Assembly: GCF_002865645.1 (NCBI RefSeq)
Contig: NW_020194667.1
Coordinates: 1,697,762 to 1,761,761 of the forward strand
Direction of reading: 5' to 3'
Source: Hyaloscypha bicolor E
Lineage: Eukaryota > Ascomycota > Leotiomycetes > Helotiales > Hyaloscyphaceae
Length of the DNA stretch: 64,000 bases
How positions within the stretch are numbered: position 1 is the stretch's first letter; the number at the start of each line of letters is the position of its first letter. The notes beneath the pieces are model-generated. The model did not search any database. It saw only the letters and a list, made by a program, of their open reading frames with translations, and had not been told where the DNA came from. This document shows positions 13,718 to 22,882 of the stretch, piece after piece. The position numbers and the translations under genes are program-made.

Positions 13718-14573
13718 TATATAATAATTCTCAAATAACTTTATTTAGTAATATTACTAATTTAATGTAATTTATAATATAAATAACTTTTTTTAATATA
13801 TATTTTAAAAATACTAAAAAATAAAGCCTATTTAAATAAGATTTAAATTATTATTTAAGTAATTAAATACTTAAAAATAAGCTGATTTTTAAGCTAAAAA
13901 AACCCTTATTATATTTTCTAGTCTTATATATATATTTATTATATAATAAAGGTCTTAGCCTTTATTATATAACCTTAGAAAGTTTACTACTAATTTAATA
14001 TAATTTTTGGAAAAGTATTATTATTATTATTCGCGAATGGACTAATTCGCGGTTGGGCCGGAACAGAATGAATTAGAGCAACTAAAGGCAGAGAGGGGTA
14101 ATGCTTAGAGGCAGGGTGAGCGATACCGGCAAGTTAGGGAGGCAGCAGGGCTCCTGGCAAAGAACACAGAAGGTTCTGACATATTGCAAGAGTCTAATAC
14201 TAAGTCTGAATATGATCTCTCCTTTTAAGTATGACCCGAGGTGGCTTGATTTTCGGGCTGCGGAATTCACATATGTCGAACAGCGGAAGATAGTCCAATA
14301 CAATATTAATGAAATCACCAATCATAAATGATGCACATACTTCAGGAGCAATGAGCAAAATAGTGGGATTTCGTCTCTACATCAACCTTGAATCGCCAAA
14401 TAGAGCCTCAAAACTTACCAGGCTTTCATTAAGCCATTTCTGTAGTCTGAATAGCTCCTCAGGGAGATGCGAACTCCCCAAATCACAAGGCTTTTGTTAA
14501 ATACCAGATCCTCGTCTTGCGGTCCGCTTCGCTGCGTATAGAATAAATGTTGAGACATCGTCGAGAGAGAGAA

Positions 14574-16512
14574 TCATAATAGATGTCCAGAATATGAAAA
14601 GGATTCCCTCGGACACCTACCACAATCGTCATCAACGCTTGTGATTAAAATGTTTCGAGATTCGGGAGTGCAATCCTCTCCTGGCAGTCCACCCTCTTCC
14701 TCAATCGGGACACGATTCGGAATCGACCCAATGCAAAAAAAGTCTCAGACACCCTCTCTGATTTGAGAAGAGAGCATAAGATCGGTCGCCCTGCCACGAA
14801 CAACTCGATCTCTGCAATGAGTTCCGGCGAGATTTAGAGCTGGTATGATTCCGAGGTCGAATCGATAGAAGGCGCTCTCTTGGGACGAGCCAATTAGTTC
14901 CCCGACAATGGAGGCAGCGAGATTCGTGGTTGCTCGAAATTCGGGAAGGAGCTCGTCGATTGACATTTCTGAAGCGAAACACATTCCGAGTAATGTGATG
15001 ACGTTCATATTAACACGAATCTGGAGAAGAACGGCTACGATTCTTTCAGCGGGGTCTGGTCTGTTTTAAAGGATCGAGCCAACTTCCGGTTGCTTCAACC
15101 CACCTCTAGATATCCGACAGGAAGTGCTCGCAGGTCCCCCGAATCTCGGGAGTGGGTGCTTTGACATTACTAAAAGGGACCTCACCTGGGTTAAAATTAG
15201 CAGTCTCCTCCCATCAAGACACTTCTCGAGCCCCCGCTAAAGCTGCCGACTATCCCTCCAATTGGGCTCTGGCTCTGAAATGAAAATTTCTTCTCATGAT
15301 CATCTGCCTAAACTTTTGTCAGCTTGAGCTACACTCACGCTACCAGAGGCAACAATCGGATAGGAAACATTGAGAAATTGCATCTCGTCCCAGCCCAGGC
15401 AGCACAAACATAATCAAAGAGTTGGTTTACCAAGAAGTACGCGACTCACACAACGTCTGGAAAGAAGGCGGCATGCTTTGTAAAATCACGGCGGTATCAT
15501 TCATCACCCGCTGATGTAACTCCAGCGGCCTGGTATCGAGAAAGAAAGCAACACGGATGTCCAGTCGTGCAAAAGCTTGTACTGTAAAAGGTCGTTCTCT
15601 ACTACGTGTTCATTGGGTGATGGACATGTTGTGGACCACCATTGGCCTTGCCAATCCAATCATGAAAGAGCGCAACGCCACTGGATGCCAGACTAGAAGC
15701 TGGGCTTTGGTGTCCTTGTGAGTTCTCTATCGAGAAGGACAGCAAGCATGCGATTAAAGCGTTACGCGGGTCGTGCCCCCCAAGCTCAACAGCTCGTCCC
15801 ATTCATTTCAAGGCTTTCTCATACTGTCAGAGGGGATATTAATGTTCTAATTAGAGACGGGAGGCCTCAACTCCCCCTCCGAAAATCATTAGCGTGTAAT
15901 CGGCGTCTCCTGGGATCTTACTCAAGGCTGTCATGTGTTAGACGGATTAGCTAAGGACACAAAGACCCAGGATTCCAAGACAAAAGGCCGTGACGGCTCC
16001 CGAAAAGCTCCCGTGTTGTCAAACATAAAAATAGCAAAATGATTATGGGAGTAAGCCTCTGGCTACGGCGATGATTGCATACCGGACAAAGAGCACGGCT
16101 TCGCTGGCCTGGGGCATCACACGATTCCAGAGACTAGTCACAAATGGTTCAGAAATCTGACCCGCAGTTTCCTCGAAAAGATCCGGCAGCAGCGGAAGTC
16201 TTGCGCTGATTCGAAGAGCCGTGCAGCGATTGGACACCAGAGGACTACTCCCCCCTCTGAGGATTTCGGTAAGAGCGGTCGCCGATGAGGAGTCGCTAAT
16301 CGTGGCTTAGGGTAACCTCCACATCGGGCCTTGATCCTCGTGCATCGACCGCAAAAAGGCTTTTCCTCATCACATGTTGCTTTTCTTGCCCTTCATGGGT
16401 TCAGCAACATGAAACGTGTATGACCGGATAGGAAATTGGCTATTTCAACTCACTTGCAGGTAGAGCAGCCCGTCCTGGTCTTGAATTTGCTCGACCTCGG
16501 ATCCTTCGACAT
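14574..16512 (-). pseudogene. Decayed Zn2Cys6 fungal transcription factor
   Basis: Exon 1 (16512-16454) encodes a start and the first half of a zinc cluster (TGCSTCK). After a 63-nt intron (16453-16391, acceptor AAG), exon 2 completes it (TCDEEKPFCGRC, then KARCGGY). All six cysteines are present in C-x2-C-x6-C-x6-C-x2-C-x6-C spacing. Downstream pieces match the family's regulatory domain: LWNRVMPQASEA (about 16,120), GGHDPRNALIACLL (about 15,770) and GIIPALNLAGTHCRD (about 14,820). They lie in different frames. At least one frame change occurs near 16,250 beside a run of six G. An in-frame TGA follows YEKALK (about 15,803), and another follows QIREGV, where the family usually has Trp. The likely end is the TGA at 14,574. 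When intact it would have been a nuclear DNA-binding regulator. Undetected introns could explain the frame change but not both stops easily. Confidence 0.8.
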
Positions 16513-17585
16513 TAATTGTTGGTCACCATCAATAAGAGAATGCATGACGGGGTGCTGAGGATGTGATGGCCGTGCAGGGGTGCGGGGATCTCAGAAAGAG
16601 ATTCGCTAGGACCCTTGGAGCTGCCGTTTATGAAGGATTGGAGTGGCTTTTGTCTGCATTTTCGACTGCAGTGCTTACTAAATCCGGGGCAGAGACTTGG
16701 AGAAAGCAGCGGTGGAGAGATGGCACAAGGCTGAAAAAATACATGGGTTCTGACGACAGTCTCTTTTGCACTTGCAATGCGGTCCCCGGCCACCCACGCT
16801 CCTGAGAAGCTTGTTATTCGCCATTTGCGCCTCCTGACAGGTGGAAAGAGCTGATGGAGAAAAGGCGTCCCGCTTGGTCGCCGCAAAGATGCACGGAAGC
16901 AGCGAGAGCGCCATCGCTGACAGCCAGCCAGCCAGGCCAGCTTCTGTGCCGCAGCCAATTTAAGAGCTCAACGGGAGTGCTGCACTGCTGACTGGCTTAA
17001 GATGGAGATGGGATGAATGTGTGCCTGCAAAGAAGGCAAGGAGGTCGTGGTGAGAAGATGAATAAGCCTAGCTAGGCCCAGTTCATGCTAGGGTGGTTGC
17101 TCGCGATTGGCGTATCCGTTTCGATGGACATGGATGTGGGGATGGGGATGGACTTACGCGACAAAGACCATCAACAACAGCACTATTCCTGTTACTCCGT
17201 AATCCGTCATCCGGCAGATGAGAGGCGAGACTCGTGAGGTGACCGTGAGGCGGCCGTGAGCTGGCCGCTTCTCAAATACAACTACGAAGAAATCGAGGCA
17301 CCGGGTGCTACGTAGGATGCCAGGATGCCCCGATTTAGACGGCGACGGTGAAGAGCAGCGCCGAAAATAAAATAAGATAAGATAAATAAGCACCTCGATC
17401 TGGTGGCTGTGGCTGTGGCTGTGCGCGGGGTGGCACTGTGGCAGGCTCTCCCTCGCAAACGGCGTCTGTCCAGCCGCAGCTACCAGTAGGACTAATTGAT
17501 ACCCGCGCTATTTTCGTGTTGGGCCCCTGCCCCCCCACCCTCGCGCGGCGCTGTTTACGGTTTGCTGGCTCGGGCGGAGGCCTTG

Positions 17586-17667
17586 CCGTGATTGGCCCTG
17601 CTCTGATTTGCCGCCCTGTGATTGGCCTTGCTCTGATTAGCCTCGCTGTGATTGGCCCCGCCACTCG
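17586..17667. repeat. 30-bp tandem repeat with ATTGG (inverted CCAAT) boxes
   Basis: Two full copies and a partial third copy of a 30-bp unit begin at 17,586, 17,616 and 17,646. Each carries GTGATTGGCC. ATTGG is the reverse of CCAAT, the binding site of the fungal CCAAT-binding (HAP) complex. The repeat lies about 410-490 bp upstream of the ferritin-like gene, so a regulatory role is possible but unproven. Confidence 0.7.
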
Positions 17668-17921
17668 TCGTGTGCTAAGCATCGTTGCTGTGCTGGCCGT
17701 CAGCCTGCCATCCGCCATCCCGCCTATCCCCATGATCCCGCCCATCCTCCAAATCTTCCAAATCTTCCGAATCTTCCCTCCCTCAGCTCCGCCTGCGAGC
17801 CACAGGGGCGGGCCACCCGAAGCCCATCTGGAAATCAGCATGCCAGCAAGCGTCTGACTGCGCGGCCGCTGGCCTCATCCCATCCCATCCCCATCGTCGA
17901 AGTCCACGATGGTCAGCATTG

Positions 17922-17927
17922 TATAAA
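17922..17927 (+). promoter_or_regulatory. TATA box of the ferritin-like gene
   Basis: TATAAA lies 150 bp upstream of the start codon at 18,077. A pyrimidine- and CAACA-rich leader typical of strongly expressed fungal genes follows. Confidence 0.6.
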
Positions 17928-18076
17928 GGGTGCTGGCTCCCGCTGTCAAAATAATATCCTCATACCGCATCCAACCCATCCAAACAACAACACAACAAAC
18001 ATCTCTTTATTTTCCTATCATCTGTTTTCTTTCCACTATTTCCTTGAACACCATCTTTCGTTCTTAATCAGCCAAC

Positions 18077-19177
18077 ATGCTCTCCAAGATCTCGCTTCCT
18101 TTAATTGGCCTCTCGTGCCTCGCCGTCGTTTCCGCCGCGCCTTTCTCATTCGACAACAATCCTTTGGGCAACCACTTTCCCACTCCCTCGGCAGGCGAGT
18201 TGGCTGCAATCGAAACCCAAGCACATGGCTCCATTCCATCCGGCAACCCGCCTCCCCCGCCACCGAAAGCCGATACCCTCACATCTCTGAGACTCATCGC
18301 CTTCAATGAGCTCTTCGAGGTTTCGTACTTCGAGCAGCTCCTCAATCTTATCGAGTCCAAGGCTCCTGGCTTCTGGGATGACAGCCAAGATATGCAATTC
18401 ATCCAGGATGCTGTCACCGCCGTTCTCGCGCAAGAAGAGCTTCACGCCATCAACGCCAACAACGCGCTGGCCAAATTCGACCCCGCCGGACCCGTCCTTC
18501 CTTGCCAATATAACTTCCCCGTCAACAACCTCAAAGACGCCATTGCCCTCGCTTCCACCTTCACCGATGTGGTCTTGGGTACACTTCAGGATGTTGCAAC
18601 GCTTCTCGGGGTTGATGGAGATGCCGGCTTGATCAGAGGCATTGCCTCAGTGATTGGTCAAGAAGGTGAACAGAACGGTTTCTACCGTATCTTCCAGAAC
18701 AAGATCCCCAGCGCCCTCCCATTCTTGACCGCCAGCACCAGAGACTTCGCCTTCTCCGCTCTCAACCAGAACTTCATCGTTCCAGGCTCATGTCCCAACT
18801 TCAACACCATCAACCTCAAGGTGTTCGGTACCTTGTCTGTCGACACAACGAACATTCAGCCGCAAAACCAAGACATCGACTTCAGCTTCGACATCCCCAA
18901 GACTGGCCTTGCTCCAGAATGGAAGTCTGACTGCTCCGGCCTCGAACTTGTCTTCATCAACCAACAGAACGCACCTCTCGTCGCCCAGGTCAAGAAGCTC
19001 GATATCGATCTCAACGGTGGAAAGGTCAAGATCACTGCCGACTTCCCATTCGACCCCGCCAACTTCGGTAACGGTCTTACCTTGGCTGCTGTTGTGCTCG
19101 CCTCCGGTGATCTGACGACTGTTGATGGTGTTGCGAAGGCAGCAGTGTTTGGGCCTGGCCTGATTGAGATCAACTAA
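18077..19177 (+). CDS. Secreted ferritin-like protein, Rds1/LsdA family
   Basis: This single-exon frame of 366 residues opens with a clear signal peptide (hydrophobic residues 5-20, cleavage probably after VVSA near residue 20). A Pro-rich linker (NPPPPPPK, about residues 57-64) precedes a ferritin-like helical region (about 65-235) with the family's LRLIAFNELFEVSYFEQLL and AQEELHA segments. The C-terminal third is beta-rich. Relatives are the Aspergillus late-sexual-development protein LsdA and Schizosaccharomyces pombe Rds1, linked to stress and development. Metal binding is assumed from the fold and not shown. Strong codon bias toward C-ending codons and a good TATA box suggest high expression. 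Confidence 0.85.
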   Translation: MLSKISLPLIGLSCLAVVSAAPFSFDNNPLGNHFPTPSAGELAAIETQAHGSIPSGNPPPPPPKADTLTSLRLIAFNELFEVSYFEQLLNLIESKAPGFWDDSQDMQFIQDAVTAVLAQEELHAINANNALAKFDPAGPVLPCQYNFPVNNLKDAIALASTFTDVVLGTLQDVATLLGVDGDAGLIRGIASVIGQEGEQNGFYRIFQNKIPSALPFLTASTRDFAFSALNQNFIVPGSCPNFNTINLKVFGTLSVDTTNIQPQNQDIDFSFDIPKTGLAPEWKSDCSGLELVFINQQNAPLVAQVKKLDIDLNGGKVKITADFPFDPANFGNGLTLAAVVLASGDLTTVDGVAKAAVFGPGLIEIN

Positions 19178-19968
19178 AGGGTGTCTGATGAGTGATAATT
19201 TTGCATTTTCCGGTTGCGTCGGCGTTGCATTGCATTGGGATGGGATGGTATCATGGATTTTTTAGATTCGAGTAAATATTTGCATTATACATTCATTTAT
19301 GCACTTTGATGGTTTCTGAACGTGAATGAGCCTTTTCCTGTGAAAATCTCCAGCACTTAGGAAACACAAACTTTTCGAGTGAAATTCACCCCTTGTTGCG
19401 ACGTGCATGCCAAGCAATCCATAAATTGAACGCTTAGCAAAGAAAGGCACATCGCTCTAAAACCAACTAAGGAGACGGTCTCTCACTAAGAGGCATTGAA
19501 TAATTTTTTTTTTTTGGCGGTCTGATGCATGAGGTGATGAGGCTCCAATAAAGTAGAATGACTTGGCAAGAGTGCCTGGGAGCAATCTGATAACAACCAC
19601 GAGCAAAGACCAATCATTGCTAGAATATTTATTAATAGAAACAAAGTATCGCTGTCAGTTACTCCTACTATTGGTTCAGCCCATAAAAACTGCCAACTTT
19701 GCGCAATCTCCAATCATTTACTCCAGGATCTTGTACCTGAAATCAAGTCTCTCGGGAGTCAGGAGCCTTGTGTGTACGTCATCGTGCCACAAGCGAGGCC
19801 AAGCCACGTCCATGGAAGCTCAGGCATGGTAACAGCGCAGGCTTTGTCTTTAAAACATCCAACCTGCTACGAGCTTCCCTCCTCTCCAACAATCCGAATC
19901 TCACACGACCACCAAACACACCCCCTTTCAAGAGCAAAATTAAAGTTACGAACATCTCCAACACCAAG
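19178..19968. other. Intergenic region with Pmp3 promoter
   Basis: It contains the terminator side of the ferritin-like gene and the promoter of Pmp3. TACGTCAT at 19,775-19,782 is CRE-like. CCCCT near 19,922-19,926, about 45 nt before the Pmp3 start, matches a stress-response element core. Both are short motifs and could be chance. No gene was seen. Confidence 0.4.
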
Positions 19969-20394
19969 ATGATTGCCGCAATCTTCCTGATCCTCATTAC
20001 CCTCCTTGGTAAGTCCTCAGCTGCCGATGCACCACAGAATGGACTGCTAACATGAACAGTGCCACCGATCGGTGTCTACATCGTCGCAGGCTGCGGAGCT
20101 GACCTCTTGATCAACATCTGCCTCACACTACTGGGGTTCGTTCCCTCTCATTTCCATGATTGCTCAGACCAATTTCAACCCCGCTTCCCACATTCCACCG
20201 ACAACAGCTGATGTCCAATCTACAGATACATCCCCGGCCACATCCACGCCTTCTACCTCGAATACGTTTACTTCGATCGCCGAGAGCAAGCTCGTGAGGG
20301 TCGCTTCACTGCTGCTCGTGCCCCAGGCGTCTACAGCGAGCGGGTACAGAGCGGAGGCAATGGATACGGAACGATCGTACAACCAGTCCAGTGA
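19969..20394 (+). CDS. pmp3: Pmp3/UPF0057 small membrane proteolipid
   Basis: Three exons (19969-20008, 20060-20135, 20226-20394) splice in frame to a 94-residue protein. The first half is two hydrophobic segments in the Pmp3 pattern (IFLILITLLVPPIGVY, then DLLINICLTLLGYIPGHIHAFYL). A hydrophilic tail ends in GYGTIVQPVQ. Pmp3 proteins sit in the plasma membrane and modulate membrane potential and salt tolerance in yeast. The longer C-terminal tail is common in filamentous-fungal paralogues. The fragments look unrelated unless spliced, so an ORF-only annotation would miss the gene. Confidence 0.9.
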
Positions 20395-21052
20395 AGAGCT
20401 ACTCACGAATGCATTTCGATATTGGATGGTAGTTTTAAGGGCTTGATCTGCGATGGATTCGATAACGGTTCAGAAGTGGAGCTGAATAATCGGCGGATTG
20501 ATACACAAGCAAATGAAGCGAGTTTGTTTGGGATATTAGGATATACCTCTGCTTTGCAATGCGATGCGATAGGGCGCCGGAATGGGAATTATTTTCTTTG
20601 AATGATAACGACTTTCTTTTTCTTGGCAGCGAACAGAATGATTCAGATTCGGAGCTTTCTTGCATGTGATTGCCGATTTATTCTTTCGTGGCGACGGGCC
20701 CTTCATGGTTCAAGCAGAGGAACGTACTCCAGTGCAATTCTACCACCCCTGCGGCCAAGCTTCTCTCATCAGGAAACCTCCAAAACTGTAGCAAAGAAGG
20801 GAGTGAAGAAAGACTGCCACATCCAGATTTACCCCACATTGCGCTAGTATCAATTCGGAGCCACGCAGCCCGAGCTCCAAGGCTGAGGCGAGACGTGTTA
20901 AAGTTGAAAGTCCAGAGAACACTTCACTTCAAAACCCTGCCCCACCACCACTCGACGCGACGGTCTTTTTAATTCTTCCCACACTCCTTACCACATGCCA
21001 TAACAGAGTCTATCCAAGCAAAAAGAAGCGATCGCCAAAGGGCCACGCAACA
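20395..21052. other. Intergenic region, no supported gene
   Basis: It lies between Pmp3 and Spc3 and includes the Spc3 promoter. Only short overlapping open frames without motifs were seen. Confidence 0.5.
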
Positions 21053-21851
21053 ATGCATTCCAGCATCGTCCGCATCCAAAATGTCTTCGGATTCTTCACA
21101 ACCGTCGCCTTCGTCGTCGCAGCCCTGATCGCAGCTTCAGATCTGATAGCACCACGAACACCAAGCGCAAATGTAGCAGTAAAAGATGTTCAAGTGTACG
21201 TCGCCTGTGTTCCCTCACTTCCCAATTCTCCTTCCAAGACAAGCAGGCTAATCGCGACCGCAGAGTTCGAGGCAGACCACATTACTACTCTTCGAAAAAA
21301 GAAGAATATGCCGTAATCAAGTTCTCCCTCTCCGCCGACCTCTCCTCTCTCTTCACCTGGAATACGAAACAAATATTCGTCTACGTGTCCGCCTCATGGC
21401 CCAACTCCACCTCCACGGAACTCACGAACGAGGCTGTTATCTGGGACACAATTATTACGAACCCGTCTGCGGACCATCTGCAGAACATTGGACCCGTAGC
21501 GATGAAGAAGTTGATTAGAAGCGCGAAGGGGAAGAGTGTTGATCCGTCAAGGTACGTTTTAATGGAATCGAATTTGGGGAACGCGAAGGTGGACAATGGT
21601 TGATGTAAAATAGGGGCAAGATCGAGCTCAAGAATCAGAAAGCAAAATACCAGATTACGGCTCCTACGGGCAAGGTCGCGGAAACGGATAATGTGGTGCT
21701 GAAGGTGCATTATAATGTGCAGCCCTGGGTTGGCATCTTGACGTGGACGCCGCAGATTGAGTTTGGCGGGTGGAAGAAGGTTAAGGGGGGTGTGAGCAAG
21801 GTGTTTAAGTTGCCGGCCTTGAAGGTCAAGAAAGAAGAGAAGAAGGCGTAG
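21053..21851 (+). CDS. spc3: Signal peptidase complex subunit 3 (Spc3/SPC22-like)
   Basis: Exons 21053-21195, 21264-21551 and 21614-21851 join in frame into 222 residues. A single N-terminal membrane anchor (FGFFTTVAFVVAALIAASDL, about residues 12-31) precedes a lumenal domain. That domain has the family's hallmarks: FSLSADLSSLFTWNTKQIFVYV, NEAVIWDTII and LKVHYNVQPWVG. The anchor-plus-lumenal-domain architecture and length match Spc3. It is an essential ER membrane subunit that positions the catalytic Sec11 in signal-peptide removal. The C-terminus is Lys-rich (VKKEEKKA). Confidence 0.95.
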
Positions 21852-22882
21852 GTGCGTGGGAGCGGGAGAGGTGCGCGAGTTTGGGGAACTATAGAGGGTT
21901 CTAGGGTTCTGGGGTTCTTAGGCATATACGGACTGATGAAAGTCCTGGAATGAGTGTTTCTCAGCCAGTATTCCTAGCATTCTCTCGTATGTCTCTGCCC
22001 GTTGGGGGATCCTTAAGTGGCCGTACTTTATTTTAAGCCAAGTGGCTCTCAAAAACCTTTGGTGCAGAGCTGTGAAAGATGTGTTTTGTTGAGTATTTCA
22101 CCTTTTAGTCCGAAATAATGTCGGCTTGGGGAGGGTGGGAGCCAGAAAGAAGAGTAATCTTGGCTTTGTATAACTCTCCCATGGCAGATGCCAAGGCCGA
22201 GCTGTACTCACCCTTATCTCACGTTCTGCTCAAAGTACTCGGGCTGTGATATCCCATGCTCAGTCTCGTTCCTGCTACTCCTTCTGGTGATCAATCATTT
22301 TTTACTCGTATCCGGCCTTATCTTACAAATGGTGTCAACTCGATAATGTGCAGGGAGTTGCTTCTGGTTGTAGGTTGTGCCGAAGCAATACAATTATTTG
22401 TCTGGTTTGGTGCTTGCTAGCGAACTTAATATTACTACCACTGTCTTCGCCATTTAAGAAATATCATAAAAAAGATATTTTCGTTTTGGTCCGCGTGGTA
22501 GAAGTTTTGGTTGGCTGTCGTGTTCAGCCCCAGTTTGCGAGCCGAAAGTCGAGGCTCCTACCCAGATCTCTCAAGAAACTGGATTTTCACATTAGTGATC
22601 GATAAATCACCAGCCGTCGATTCTGGATACATACTCTATGGTTGAGCGAGCAAGACCTGATAGGACTGCAAGGCACCTTTCGTAGGATGGCTGCCTATCG
22701 AGGCAGTGGCTTAAAACGCCTCGCAGTGCATAGCCACACAACCCAGATGCAGCCTCCCGCACCATGACGCATCATCTTTCTCGATAAGTTATGCACTTAA
22801 GCTCAAAAGCACCCTCATTTCTGAGTTTAGCTGTGAATATCGTCGCTGATAATGGGGCATGTGGCATGAATAACAGTCCAGA
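21852..22882. other. Intergenic region, no supported gene
   Basis: About 1 kb between Spc3 and the DUF3433 gene. It presumably holds the promoter of the latter. No motif-bearing frame was seen. Confidence 0.5.

Larger units (their letters stand above)
13330..14040. repeat. Small AT-rich (RIP-like) patch
   Basis: AT-rich, CpA-poor sequence resembling the terminal blocks flanks a candidate solo LTR. It contains a 14-bp perfect inverted repeat (13,939-13,952 and 13,959-13,972, 6-nt loop TCTTAG) that could form a cruciform or be the remnant of a small transposon. No coding content was seen. Confidence 0.6.
16513..18076. other. Intergenic region upstream of the ferritin-like gene
   Basis: It separates the TF pseudogene from the plus-strand gene at 18,077. 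It holds a GC-rich 30-bp repeat and a TATA box, annotated separately. Long open frames on both strands at 17,335-17,857 are low-complexity products of that repeat and are not accepted as genes. Confidence 0.5.

Noticed and set aside
16512..16958. 148-codon minus-strand frame upstream of the transcription factor pseudogene
   Set aside because: No domain, overlapped by frames on both strands, and the zinc-cluster gene has its own start at 16,512.
17335..17857. Long open frames on both strands (139-168 codons)
   Set aside because: They overlap each other, are low-complexity translations of the 30-bp repeat and GC-rich promoter DNA, and have no domain.
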